A DNA stretch of 64,000 nucleotides from Methylomonas koyamae (GTDB lineage Bacteria > Pseudomonadota > Gammaproteobacteria > Methylococcales > Methylomonadaceae): the NCBI RefSeq assembly GCF_001644025.1, contig NZ_LUUK01000179.1:32883-96882 (forward strand), given 5' to 3'. How positions within the stretch are numbered: the first letter of the stretch is position 1; every line of letters starts with the position of its first letter. The position numbers and the translations under genes are program-made. Below the pieces are notes generated by a model. The model was given only the letters and a program-made list of their open reading frames with translations. It searched no databases and was not told where the DNA came from. Below are positions 20,759 to 29,533 of the stretch, piece after piece.

Positions 20759-21844
20759 CTATCTCCGATAACGGTGAGGAACAAAGGGCAACCGACAGAC
20801 GCTGGCCTGTACGGTTTGGTCCCGGACTTGGGCAAGCAATTCGGTACCGACTTGGCTGCAGGCCGCTTCGACCAAGGCCATCGCGATCGGCCGGCCTAGC
20901 GTTGGCGAATAGCCGCCGCTGGTGACAACGCCGACCGGCCGCTCGCCGGCAAACAGCTTGGCACCATCGCGCACCGGCATTTTGCCGGTTATGCTCAATC
21001 CGACCCTTCGCCGGCGCGGTCCATGTTGCAACTGCGGCAGAATGATCGAACTGCCTGGAAAATCTTGATGACCTTGTTTAAATACCCACGACAACCCGGC
21101 ATCGACCGGGCTAATATCGGCACTCAGCTCGTGGCCGTACAGACATAAACCGGCTTCCAAACGCAGGGTATCGCGGGCACCCAAGCCTATCGGCGCTACG
21201 CCATCCTGTTCCAGCAACAAAACCGCTAGCCGCTCGACATCGTCAACATGCACCGACAGCTCGAATCCATCCTCGCCGGTGTAACCGCTACGACTAATGT
21301 GGCAAGCGATCCCGGCGATGTCGTCGTCGCAAACCTGCATGAATTTCAAGGCCGAGGCACTTGGCGAAAGCTTTTCGAGAATAGTCGCGGCCGACGGTCC
21401 TTGTAATGCCAACAGCGCCAACTCGGACTGTTCGACGAATTCGCAAGAGGCGGGCAAAACGGATTGCAGATAGGCAAAATCGCCGGCTTTGCAGCCGGCG
21501 TTGACCACAATCGATACCCCGGACGGAATCCGGGTGACGATGATGTCGTCGATCACGCCGCCGTCGGGGTGGGTTAACACCGAGTATTTCTGCGCGCCGA
21601 TCGTAAGTTCGGTCATGCCGCCCGGCGTCAATTGGTCCAGTGCTTCGGCGGCATGCTTGCCCAGCACCAGACACTGACCCATGTGCGAAATATCGAACAA
21701 TCCGGCCTGCTCTCGACAATGCCGATGCTCGCGCAGAATGCCGTTTCGGTATTGCACCGGCATCCGATAACCGGCAAAGGCGGTCATTTTCGCGCCTAGC
21801 CGGCCATGCAAATCGTAAAGTGGTGTGGTCTTTAACTCGGACAT
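20759..21844 (-). CDS. gcvT: Aminomethyltransferase, glycine cleavage T protein
   Basis: 361 aa from the ATG at 21844 (M-S-E-L-K-T-T-P-L-Y-D-L-H-G-R), preceded by a strong GGAGGGGAGAT. The longer upstream reading overlaps the bfr promoter region and is not needed. The T protein transfers the methylene group from H protein to tetrahydrofolate and releases ammonia. Visible: F-D-I-S-H-M-G-Q and Y-T-G-E-D-G-F-E-L, both family signatures. Head of a gcvT-gcvP operon and divergent from bfr. I looked for a glycine riboswitch in the 240-base gap and saw none. Confidence 0.96.
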   Translation of the reverse strand: MSELKTTPLYDLHGRLGAKMTAFAGYRMPVQYRNGILREHRHCREQAGLFDISHMGQCLVLGKHAAEALDQLTPGGMTELTIGAQKYSVLTHPDGGVIDDIIVTRIPSGVSIVVNAGCKAGDFAYLQSVLPASCEFVEQSELALLALQGPSAATILEKLSPSASALKFMQVCDDDIAGIACHISRSGYTGEDGFELSVHVDDVERLAVLLLEQDGVAPIGLGARDTLRLEAGLCLYGHELSADISPVDAGLSWVFKQGHQDFPGSSIILPQLQHGPRRRRVGLSITGKMPVRDGAKLFAGERPVGVVTSGGYSPTLGRPIAMALVEAACSQVGTELLAQVRDQTVQASVCRLPFVPHRYRR

Positions 21845-22085
21845 ATCTCCCCTCCTGGACGACGCCGATCGAAGCCAGCCCAAGCTTACCGTGAACGGCG
21901 CCAATCGCCAATCCGTGGGGCCAAGGTGAGAACCTTCATTAACAGGAATCGCTACCGCGAATGCGGTGGACATCCTGAGTATAGTCAGAAAGCCGGAAAA
22001 GCCCGAGCCACCGCCCGGAACACCACCGGACCAAAGGGTTTTGTATTACCATAGTCCCCAGACAATTCAACACGGGAGAGCGGAT

Positions 22086-22553
22086 ATGCAAGGCGACAAA
22101 CAAGTCATCGACTACCTCAACGAACTGCTGGCGGGCGAGCTAACGGCGATAGACCAATACTTCGTGCATTCCCGAATGTATCAGAACTGGGGATTACACA
22201 AACTGTACGAGCGCATCGCCCACGAAGTACAAGACGAAACCAACCATGCCGACGCGCTAATCAAGCGGATTCTGTTCCTGGAGGGGACGCCGAATCTGTC
22301 CAAACGCGACCCGCTGTTGGTCGGCGCGACGGTGCCGGAGATGCTGAAAAACGATCTGGCGGTGGAAATTTCAGTAGTCGGCGCGTTGCGCAAAGTCATC
22401 GCCTACTGCGAAAGCGTGCGCGATTACCAAACCCGCGAAATCCTGGAAGTGATGCTGGACGACACTGAAGAAGACCACGCTCATTGGCTGGAACAGCAAT
22501 TGGGCCTGATCCAAATGGTCGGCCTGGAAAACTATCTGCAATCGCAGATGTAA
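22086..22553 (+). CDS. bfr: Bacterioferritin-family ferritin with Met52 replaced by Thr
   Basis: 155 aa from the ATG at 22086, with GGGAGAG ahead; an upstream in-frame start is unsupported. It forms a 24-subunit iron-storage shell. The di-iron ferroxidase ligands are all present: Glu18, Glu51, His54, Glu94, Glu128 and His131 (the last two shifted by one from E. coli numbering). The haem-ligating Met52 of classical bacterioferritin is Thr52 here (V-Q-D-E-T-N-H-A-D), so this subunit probably cannot bind the inter-subunit haem. It may pair with a second, haem-binding Bfr subunit encoded elsewhere, as in species with two subunit types. Divergent from gcvT. Confidence 0.93.
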   Translation: MQGDKQVIDYLNELLAGELTAIDQYFVHSRMYQNWGLHKLYERIAHEVQDETNHADALIKRILFLEGTPNLSKRDPLLVGATVPEMLKNDLAVEISVVGALRKVIAYCESVRDYQTREILEVMLDDTEEDHAHWLEQQLGLIQMVGLENYLQSQM

Positions 22554-22558
22554 TTTCG

Positions 22559-22639
22559 CTTGGGGACGAAGTCAAGGTCGGCGGCGTCGAGCATGTCATG
22601 GTGCGCGAGGACGAAATCCTCGGCGTCTTAGAAGGCTGA
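22559..22639 (+). pseudogene. groES: C-terminal remnant of groES
   Basis: Only about 26 codons are left, reading [26 protein letters not shown] and a stop. This matches the final strands of a GroES co-chaperonin. The 5' part is gone; the remnant begins within six bases of the bfr stop, so a deletion joined bfr to the end of groES. The groEL relic follows in the usual order. Confidence 0.8.
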
Positions 22640-22699
22640 ATTTCCAAGACGATTCATTTTTAACATTCCGATTGAAGTGTTTTTGGAGGAAAAGCATTT

Positions 22700-23850
22700 A
22701 TGGCTGCCAAACAAGTGTTATTTGCCGGCGAAGCCCGCCAACGCATGCTGGCGGGGTGAATGTTCTGGCCGATACCGTCAAACAAACTCTGAGCCCGAAA
22801 GGCCGCAATGTAGTATTGGAGCGCAGTTTCGGCGCGCCGACCGTGACCAAGGACGGCGTCTCCGTAGCAAAAGAAATCGAGCTGAAAGGCAAGTTCGAGA
22901 ACATGGGCGCCCAAATGGTCAAGGAAGTGTCTTCCAAGACTTCCGACGTGGCCGGCGACGGCACTACCACCGCCACGGGTCTTGCGCAAGCCATCGTCCG
23001 CGATGGTTTAAAATCGGTCTCGGCCGGCGCCAATCCTATGAGCATCAAGCGCGGCATCGACCAAGCCGTTAGCGTCGCAGTCGAGGAATTGAAAAAACTG
23101 TCCAAGCCCCGCACCGACAGCAAAGCCATCGCCCAAGTCGGTACCATTTAGGCCAACTCCGACGACGCTGTAGGTCAAATCATCGCCGATGCGATGGACA
23201 AGGTCGGCAAGGAAAGCTTGATTACCGTCGAGGAAGGCTCCAGCATGCAGAACGAGCTTGAGGTGGTGGAAGGCAATCAGTTCGACCGCGGCTACATCTG
23301 GCCGTAGTTCGCCAACCAAAAAGAGGCATGACCGCCGAACTGGAAAATCCTTATATCCTGCCGCACGACAAGAAAATATCGAACATCCGCGATCTGATCC
23401 CGCCGTTGGAAAAAGTCTCCAAAGCCGGCCGTTCGCTACTGATCGTCGCCGAAGACGTGGAAGGCGAAGCGCTGGCCACCCTGGTGGTCAACACCTTGCG
23501 CGGCATATTGAAAGTCTGCGCGGTCAAGGCGCTCGGCTTCGGCGACCGCCGCAAAGCCATGCTGGAAGACATGGCGATTCTGACCGGCGGCACGGTGATT
23601 CCCGAAGAGCTGGGCTTCAGCCTGGAAAAAGCCGAGCTGGAACAACAGGGCAGCGCAAAGAAAGTCCAGGTCTCGAAGGAAAACTCCATCATCGTCGACA
23701 GCGCCGGCAGTACCGAGAACATCAACGTGGATGTCATCGCCCCGCGTACGGTTACGATCATCCCTCGCGCATTAGGCGTCCCTGCGCCGGACTTTGCGAC
23801 CGATCGCCTGGAAACGCCAGGGTAACGTGCCGATATTGGCGTAAACGTGA
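22700..23850 (+). pseudogene. groEL: groEL pseudogene with several disabling mutations
   Basis: It begins well: GGAGG, then [19 protein letters not shown], but a one-base loss in a G run near 22755 gives TGA at once. The correct frame resumes as [12 protein letters not shown] with the ATP-binding D-G-T-T-T-A-T motif. An in-frame TAG at 23149 replaces a Ser codon (V-G-T-I-stop-A-N-S-D), a second TAG near 23305 replaces a Tyr codon, and a further frameshift precedes [11 protein letters not shown]. Similarity ends at about residue 380 of a roughly 545-residue protein; the apical-to-C-terminal remainder is missing. A functional groESL must exist elsewhere. Confidence 0.92.
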
Positions 23851-23921
23851 CGTCTTCTAACGAATTTCAAGTGCGTGGCTTCCGATGTTGAACGCGACGG
23901 GCAACGTCATCGTCATTCAGG

Positions 23922-24233
23922 CTATCCACCCGTATAAAACGGGGAGTCCATGCCGATATTGGCGTCTTGGGTGACGTCGCCATCGAACAGTTTTACCGAC
24001 AAATTGCCCTTCACTTGTTGGGTAAACGGCAGTAACAAGCCGTCGATATAACGTTGGGCATTTTCTATCGAATCGAATTCGTAAAAACCGCCTACCGTGT
24101 GATTGTTGATACCGCTCAACCAAGTTTTGGACTTTAAACCCGGATATGTTTTCATCTCGACATTGATCGGTCTCCAATCAATATGCTCGAACGGAATCGC
24201 CACTTGGAACTCCGCATACAAAAATATTTTCAT
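23922..24233 (-). CDS. YdhR-like dimeric alpha-beta barrel protein
   Basis: 103 aa. The pattern P-G-L-K-S-K-T-W-L-S-G-I-N, then G-G-F-Y-E-F-D-S-I-E-N-A-Q-R-Y-I-D, matches small YdhR-type proteins of the antibiotic-biosynthesis-monooxygenase fold, where P-G-x-x-x-K-x-W and G-G-x-Y-x-F are conserved. Their substrates are mostly unknown. It lies about 200 bases after the SDR gene on the same strand, so it could be the distal member of the sigma-54 operon, but the gap makes that uncertain. Confidence 0.6.
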   Translation of the reverse strand: MKIFLYAEFQVAIPFEHIDWRPINVEMKTYPGLKSKTWLSGINNHTVGGFYEFDSIENAQRYIDGLLLPFTQQVKGNLSVKLFDGDVTQDANIGMDSPFYTGG

Positions 24234-24432
24234 CCGTCTACCTCGTTTGAATTAGTGTGTTTACTCTGAAAGGCGTTGGAAGGCGTACCGACATACGGGT
24301 CTAGGAATACTCCCAATCGCCGCTCACAAACCGATCCTGTAATTTCCAGTGCACGAACACCGTTTGACTATCGTTAACTTATCGGTCGGCGCCGACGAGT
24401 CTTGGCTTGCGCCGATCGATCGGCCAATCTGT

Positions 24433-25167
24433 TCAAAACGGCTCCTTAAAAGGTCGAAAATCCAGTTCCTGCGTCCAGGCGCTGGGATGCTGCCGGTGCA
24501 GCGCCCAGTAGCTTTCGGCCAGCGCCTCCAGCTTTAACAAGCCGTCGTCGCCCTTGGTCGAGACGTATCGGGAAAACTGGCCTCTTGCCCTGTCGCCGTC
24601 GATAACGCCGTCGATAATGGTATGAACGACGTGGACACCCTTGGGCCCGAACTCCCGCGCCATGCCCTGCGCTAAGGCCCGCAAGCCAGCCTTGGCGGCG
24701 GCGAACGCGGTAAACGGCGGTCTGGCGCGGGTTGAGGCCGTCGCGCCGGTAAAAATCAACGTGCCACGTCCCTGGGATTGCATGATCGCGGCCGCCTGTT
24801 TCCCGAATAAAAACCCGCCGAGACAGTTTTGCCGCCACAGGCGGCTAAACATATCGCTGTCGGTTTCCAGCAACGGCGCGCAGTTGTTGCTGTCGACGTT
24901 ATACACCGCGATCGCCAATGGCAAGCCGCTTTCGCGAATCGCGTCGAACAGACGCTCGACATCCGTTTCGCACGTGGCATCGGCCACTACCGCACTACTC
25001 CGACCGCCCGCCTGGGCGATTTTTTCGGCGACCAGCTCCAGTTTGCCGGCGCTACGTCCGGCAATGAATACGTGCAACCCTTGCGCGGCGAAATGTTTGG
25101 CCAACGCGGCGCCCAATCCCCGCTCCGGCCCTACCCCGATGACAACCGCCGACCCGAATCCGCTCAT
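24433..25167 (-). CDS. Short-chain dehydrogenase/reductase-like protein without the catalytic Tyr
   Basis: 244 aa Rossmann fold. The cofactor loop is G-V-G-P-E-R-G-L-G (11-19), followed by A-G-R-S-A-G-K after strand 2, suggesting NADP(H). The active-site Y-x-x-x-K motif reads F155-A-A-A-K159, so the catalytic Tyr is Phe; the Ser normally 13 residues earlier falls on Ala142. An enzyme of the classical type would be inactive; this one may bind the cofactor for another purpose, or use another chemistry. The gene begins nine bases after the DUF938 methyltransferase stop, in one operon. The family call is firm; the activity is open. Confidence 0.85.
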   Translation of the reverse strand: MSGFGSAVVIGVGPERGLGAALAKHFAAQGLHVFIAGRSAGKLELVAEKIAQAGGRSSAVVADATCETDVERLFDAIRESGLPLAIAVYNVDSNNCAPLLETDSDMFSRLWRQNCLGGFLFGKQAAAIMQSQGRGTLIFTGATASTRARPPFTAFAAAKAGLRALAQGMAREFGPKGVHVVHTIIDGVIDGDRARGQFSRYVSTKGDDGLLKLEALAESYWALHRQHPSAWTQELDFRPFKEPF

Positions 25168-25176
25168 CGCTCCTCC

Positions 25177-25833
25177 TTAGGATTTTCGGCCGAAAATCAG
25201 CGAGAAATTATTCGCCGGCATGTCGATTTGCTCCTTCAATTCCATGCCGTGCCGCTCGGCCGCGGCGCGTAAATCGGCGACATCTTTCAAGCCCCACTCG
25301 GAAACGCCCGCCGAACTGAGAGTTTCGTGAAACACCTTGTTCGAATCGGTCGTAAAAGTGCCTTCCACGCGGAACGGGCCGTAAATCAGCAAAATACCCT
25401 GATTGTCGAGCAAGTGCGAGGCGCACTCCATCATGCCGTCGGCGATGGAGATCGGCGCAACCTGAAAAATGTTGATACAAAAGATGGCGTCGAAACTGCC
25501 TTTCGCGCCGGGATTGAACCAGGTGTCGGGATCGGTCAAATCCAAATGGACCGGGTCGGCAATATTGTCGTTACCGTGATCCACGGTCAATTGCTTGATG
25601 TTATCGAAGACGTCCAGATCCTTATCAGTCGGATGGAAGTGCAAGTGGTCGAAATGCGGCGCGAAAAAATTGATATGCATGCCGCTGCCGCTGGCCATTT
25701 CCAAAACCCGACCTTTATCTTTGGGGAGTTTCTCTTTTAATACGCCTAAAATCGGTTCGCGATTGCGATTACCGGCCCAGGCCACGTATTCGCTCAATGG
25801 ATGCGGGTTCAATGGCGGTTTGTTGTCACTCAT
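25177..25833 (-). CDS. DUF938-family SAM-dependent methyltransferase
   Basis: 218 aa. The N-terminus has P-L-S-E-Y-V-A-W-A-G-N-R-N-R-E-P-I, the start typical of DUF938 proteins, then a SAM-binding glycine loop V-L-E-M-A-S-G-S-G-M-H. Motif II-like D-A-I-F-C-I-N-I-F-Q-V-A-P follows. The substrate of this family is not known. First gene of a two-gene operon with the SDR-like protein, downstream of a strong sigma-54 promoter candidate at 25927-25943 and divergent from a sigma-54 activator. Confidence 0.88.
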   Translation of the reverse strand: MSDNKPPLNPHPLSEYVAWAGNRNREPILGVLKEKLPKDKGRVLEMASGSGMHINFFAPHFDHLHFHPTDKDLDVFDNIKQLTVDHGNDNIADPVHLDLTDPDTWFNPGAKGSFDAIFCINIFQVAPISIADGMMECASHLLDNQGILLIYGPFRVEGTFTTDSNKVFHETLSSAGVSEWGLKDVADLRAAAERHGMELKEQIDMPANNFSLIFGRKS

Positions 25834-25926
25834 GTTGTTGTCCTCGAAAGATCGTTATCGTTGTTGTTAAATCCAGCCCGCGGATTTAATGAAATCGGCA
25901 ATTTACCCGGCTGGCGCATCGAGTAC

Positions 25927-25943
25927 AGCAATACGCGGGCCAA
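25927..25943 (-). promoter_or_regulatory. Sigma-54 (-24/-12) promoter for the methyltransferase-SDR operon
   Basis: The minus strand reads TTGGCCCG-CGTA-TTGCT. The consensus is TTGGCACG-N4-TTGCT, so there is one mismatch, and the spacing of GG to GC (10 bases) is exact. Transcription would start near 25916, about 80 bases before the methyltransferase ATG. The divergent gene at 26056 encodes a sigma-54 activator. Confidence 0.8.
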
Positions 25944-26026
25944 GCCTTAAAACATGCCTGATCGGCGTAAAATCAAAGACCTACCGCAAGCCATTCGGCC
26001 AAATCGCGAATCCGTGCTTCAATGAG

Positions 26027-26041
26027 TGAAATTTAATTTCA
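26027..26041. promoter_or_regulatory. Candidate activator-binding dyad
   Basis: TGAAATT-T-AATTTCA is a perfect seven-base inverted repeat. It stands 84 bases beyond the -24 element of the divergent operon and 15 bases before the activator start codon, a plausible place for both an upstream activating site and an autoregulatory operator. AT-rich dyads can arise by chance, so this is moderate. Confidence 0.45.
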
Positions 26042-26055
26042 ATTGTTAGCGATCG

Positions 26056-27603
26056 ATGAACGAACACGATTTTTCCCAGATTTCCCCGGCGTTTTTTCTG
26101 CAAACCTTCATCCTGGAATTGATGCACGCCTGCGAACAGGAAGGCGGCGACTACTGCGAATCCTTGATCGAACGCATCGCCAAGAGTGCCGGTCTGTACT
26201 TCGAGCAAACTTACCGGGCCGAATACCGACGGTCCGGCGAACTGGACCAGGACGCCTACATCGACTTGATTCTGGCTCTAAAAAATCATATCGGCGGCAA
26301 TTTTTCGCTAGCTTCCGTGGAGGCCGGCACCATTACCGTCGTTAACACCCGTTGTCCGTTCGGGGACGGCGTAAGCAATTTTCCGGAACTATGTCGAATG
26401 ACCTCGAGCGTGTTTGGCGGAATCGCCGCCCGGAATTTCGGCTACGCCAAAGTCGAAATCCGCCAGAGCATCGCTCGGCAAAACGGAGGTTGCGAAGTGT
26501 GCATTCACACTCGGCGCGATGGCGCCGTCGGCAAACCCGGTCTGGAATATCGCCGCGAGGATCAGCCGGAAGATAAGCTGGAAATGGCCGCGCTGCATTC
26601 GCGGATTGAAGAGCGGATGCGTAACGTCTGGTGGAGCCTACCCAAGCGTCATCCCACCAAACCAGCGCCGGCCATCGTCGCCAAATCGGCGGCGATGCAA
26701 AGCGTCTTGCAACAAGTTGAAGTCGTGGCGCCGACTAAGGCCACGGTACTGATTAACGGCGAAACCGGCGTGGGTAAGGAGTTGATAGCGCGAGCGATAC
26801 ACGCGATGAGCGACCGAGGTCACAAACCGTTCGTGGCGATCAATTGCGGAGCTATACCGGAAAGTCTGATCGAAAGCGCGTTGTTCGGCCACGAAAAAGG
26901 CGCGTTTACCGGCGCCATCGAGGTTCATCAAGGTTTTTTCGAACGCGCCGAGGGCGGAACACTGTTTCTCGACGAAGTCGATGCCTTGTCCCCGGCCGCG
27001 CAAACCCGCTTATTGCGCGTGATTCAGGAGGGCGAGATGGAGCGGGTCGGCGGCAAGCACACCTTGCACGTCGACGTGCGGATCGTTTCGGCCAGCAACC
27101 GATCCTTGACGCAACACGTCGAACAAGGCTTATTTCGACAGGACTTATTCTATCGCTTGAATGTGGTGCGCCTATGGATACCGCCGTTGGCTCAACGACC
27201 GGAAGACTTGCCACATCTGGTGCAATTGATCTTGAAACGCCTGAACCAAGCCTACGCGAAAAACGTTCAGTCGGTCAGCCGCGACGTGATGGGACAAATC
27301 CGCGCCTACCATTGGCCCGGAAACGTGCGCGAGCTGGAAAACACGTTGGAACGCAGCGTGTTGTTCTGCAAGGGCAGCGAATTGACCCGTCTTGAGCTGG
27401 ACAGACAACCTGTCGCCGTCGGCCACGACTGGCGAACGCACAAGCAAAGCTTGGTCGATGACGCCGAATCGGCCTTCCTGCGGCAGGCATTGCAAAACCA
27501 TCGCGGCAACGTCAAACCGGTCGCCGACGCGATGGGGCTAACGCCGAGAGCGGTTTACGCCAAGCTGAAAAAATATGGCATCGTGCCGAGCCGTTTTAAG
27601 TAA
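26056..27603 (+). CDS. Sigma-54-dependent activator with methanogen-output-domain-type sensor
   Basis: 515 aa. Residues about 1-165 form the sensor: N-T-R-C100-P-F-G, then L-C113-R-M-T-S-S-V-F-G-G-I and a closing C146-E-V-C149; this pattern resembles the methanogen output domain 1, which in other proteins senses small ligands or redox state through its Cys residues. Residues about 205-440 are the AAA+ domain, with Walker A G-E-T-G-V-G-K (235-241), the sigma-54-contacting G-A-F-T-G-A (282-287) and Walker B T-L-F-L-D-E-V-D. The end (about 470-512) is a Fis-type helix-turn-helix (R-G-N-V-K-P-V-A-D-A-M-G-L-T). It presumably activates the divergent operon through the promoter at 25927. The domain class is certain; the signal is unknown. 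Confidence 0.92.
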   Translation: MNEHDFSQISPAFFLQTFILELMHACEQEGGDYCESLIERIAKSAGLYFEQTYRAEYRRSGELDQDAYIDLILALKNHIGGNFSLASVEAGTITVVNTRCPFGDGVSNFPELCRMTSSVFGGIAARNFGYAKVEIRQSIARQNGGCEVCIHTRRDGAVGKPGLEYRREDQPEDKLEMAALHSRIEERMRNVWWSLPKRHPTKPAPAIVAKSAAMQSVLQQVEVVAPTKATVLINGETGVGKELIARAIHAMSDRGHKPFVAINCGAIPESLIESALFGHEKGAFTGAIEVHQGFFERAEGGTLFLDEVDALSPAAQTRLLRVIQEGEMERVGGKHTLHVDVRIVSASNRSLTQHVEQGLFRQDLFYRLNVVRLWIPPLAQRPEDLPHLVQLILKRLNQAYAKNVQSVSRDVMGQIRAYHWPGNVRELENTLERSVLFCKGSELTRLELDRQPVAVGHDWRTHKQSLVDDAESAFLRQALQNHRGNVKPVADAMGLTPRAVYAKLKKYGIVPSRFK

Positions 27604-27613
27604 GCGGACGGGA

Positions 27614-29206
27614 CTACGCAATATCCTGGCTGCGCAAATACTCTTCGTATTCGCCTTGGTAATCGACAACGCCGTTCGGGGTGAGTTCGATAACGCGGGT
27701 GGCCAAGGACGAGACGAACTCGCGGTCGTGGCTGACGAAAATCAATGTGCCGGGGTAGTTTTCCAACGCGATGTTCAGCGATTCGATCGATTCCATGTCC
27801 AAGTGGTTGGTCGGCTCGTCCAACACCAGCACGTTGTTTTTTTGCAGGATTAGCTTGCCGAACAGCATCCGGCCTTGTTCGCCGCCGGACAGCACCTTCA
27901 CCGATTTATTGATCTCGTCCTGCGAAAACAACAAACGGCCCAGCGTGCCGCGTATCACTTGATCGTCGTCGCTTTCCTTCCGCCACTGGCCCATCCAATT
28001 GATCAAGGTCAGATCTTCGGCAAAATCCTCGGCGTGGTCTTGCGCGAAATAGCCGACATCGGCGTTTTCGGCCCACTTGACCTCACCTTGATCCGGCGCC
28101 AATTCGCCGACCAGGGTTTTCAACAAGGTGGACTTACCGATGCCGTTGGGGCCGATCACCGCCACCCGCTCGCCGGCGGCGATCATCAAATTGAGGTTTT
28201 CGAACAAGGGCCGCTCGCCATAGCCTTTGCCGAGGTTTTCCACTTCCACGGCCAAGCGATGCAGTTTTTTGGCTTGGTCGAAACGAATAAAGGGGTTGAC
28301 CCGGCTGGACGGCTTGACTTCATCGAGCTTGATCTTTTCCAACTGCCGCGCCCGCGACGTGGCTTGCTTGGCCTTGGAGGCATTGGCCGAAAACCGGCTG
28401 ACGAAGGTCTGCAATTCGGCGATCTGGGCTTTTTTCTTGGCATTGCTGGCCAGCAACTGCTCCCTGACCTGGGTCACGGCGGTCATGTAATCGTCGTAGT
28501 TGCCCGGATACACCCGCAGCTCGCCGTAATCCAGATCGGCCATGTGGGTGCAGACGCTGTTCAAGAAATGCCGATCGTGGGAAATGATCACCATCGTCGA
28601 TTCGCGCTCGTTCAGCACGTTTTCCAGCCAGCGTATCGTGTTGATATCCAGGTTGTTGGTCGGCTCGTCGAGCAACATGATGTCCGGATCGGCGAACAAG
28701 GCCTGGGCCAGCAACACCCGCAGTTTCCAGCCGGGGGCGACCGCGCTCATCGGACCGTTATGCTGCTCAAGCGGAATATCCAGCCCCAGCAGCAGTTCGC
28801 CGGCTCGGGATTCGGCGGTGTAACCGTTGTATTCGGCGAATACGGCTTCCAACTCGGCGGCGCGCATGTAGTCGTCTTCGGTCGCGTCCAGATTGGCATA
28901 AATGGCGTCGCGTTCCGACATCGCCGCCCACATTTCGGCGTGGCCCATCATCACCACGTCCAATACGCGGCGGTCTTCGTAGGCGAATTGATCCTGACGC
29001 AACACGCCGATGCGATCGTTGGGCGCGATGCTGACATTGCCGGCCGACGGCTCCAAATCACCACTGAGGATTTTCATAAAGGTCGATTTGCCGCAACCGT
29101 TCGCACCGATCAGACCAAAGCGATGGCCGTTGCCGAATTTAACCGAAATGTTTTCGAACAGGGGCTTGGCCCCGAATTGCATCGTGATGTTAGCTGTAGA
29201 GATCAA
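27614..29206 (-). CDS. ABC-F ATPase, YbiT type
   Basis: 530 aa with two ATP-binding cassettes and no membrane segment. Cassette 1 has G-A-N-G-C-G-K-S-T, cassette 2 has G-P-N-G-I-G-K-S-T, and L-S-G-G-E-Q-G-R-M is the second signature. Both Walker B ends read L-D-E-P-T-N. The length equals E. coli YbiT. ABC-F proteins act on stalled ribosomes through the linker between the cassettes. It is tail to tail with the sigma-54 activator. Confidence 0.92.
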   Translation of the reverse strand: MISTANITMQFGAKPLFENISVKFGNGHRFGLIGANGCGKSTFMKILSGDLEPSAGNVSIAPNDRIGVLRQDQFAYEDRRVLDVVMMGHAEMWAAMSERDAIYANLDATEDDYMRAAELEAVFAEYNGYTAESRAGELLLGLDIPLEQHNGPMSAVAPGWKLRVLLAQALFADPDIMLLDEPTNNLDINTIRWLENVLNERESTMVIISHDRHFLNSVCTHMADLDYGELRVYPGNYDDYMTAVTQVREQLLASNAKKKAQIAELQTFVSRFSANASKAKQATSRARQLEKIKLDEVKPSSRVNPFIRFDQAKKLHRLAVEVENLGKGYGERPLFENLNLMIAAGERVAVIGPNGIGKSTLLKTLVGELAPDQGEVKWAENADVGYFAQDHAEDFAEDLTLINWMGQWRKESDDDQVIRGTLGRLLFSQDEINKSVKVLSGGEQGRMLFGKLILQKNNVLVLDEPTNHLDMESIESLNIALENYPGTLIFVSHDREFVSSLATRVIELTPNGVVDYQGEYEEYLRSQDIA

Positions 29207-29236
29207 GAAAATATCCGTTAGATAGAGAGGCTGGGC

Positions 29237-29417
29237 CTAGTTGTACTTTGTCAGATGACTCAATAAGCATCGTCATTCCGGCATGGAGGCCGGACCCGTT
29301 AGAGCGTGGAGCGAATCCAAACGCCATGGACGGGTTTAAGCAGACCATCCACGGCACCGGATGCCCGCTTCCCGGCGGGCATGACGATCTTCAACCAATC
29401 TCACAAAGTAGAACTAG
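29237..29417. repeat. MITE-like dispersed repeat, copy A
   Basis: About 181 bases bounded by terminal inverted repeats CTAGTTGTACTTTGTCAGAT and, inverted at the other end, CTAGTTCTACTTTGTGAGAT (18 of 20 match). The interior includes the hairpin ATGCCCGCTTCCCGGCGGGCAT. Related copies lie at 42354 and 58598. No transposase is encoded inside, as expected for a non-autonomous element. Confidence 0.8.
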
Positions 29418-29533
29418 CCCGGCCCTAAAAAAGTAGGAGGCGGCATTTTAACAGAGTTGCCGCGCCCCGCCGCCGGCAACACCGCAACCCGGCTTCGGCC
29501 AGGCGCCGTCGCGACACCGCTCGGCGGCGAGTC

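Noticed and set aside
21845..22085. Glycine riboswitch ahead of gcvT
   Set aside because: I looked for the conserved aptamer pattern and found none; only a weak TATACT promoter-like hexamer is present.
27875..29221. Plus-strand ORF opposite the ABC-F gene (448 codons)
   Set aside because: Shadow of the minus-strand ABC-F gene; no family features.
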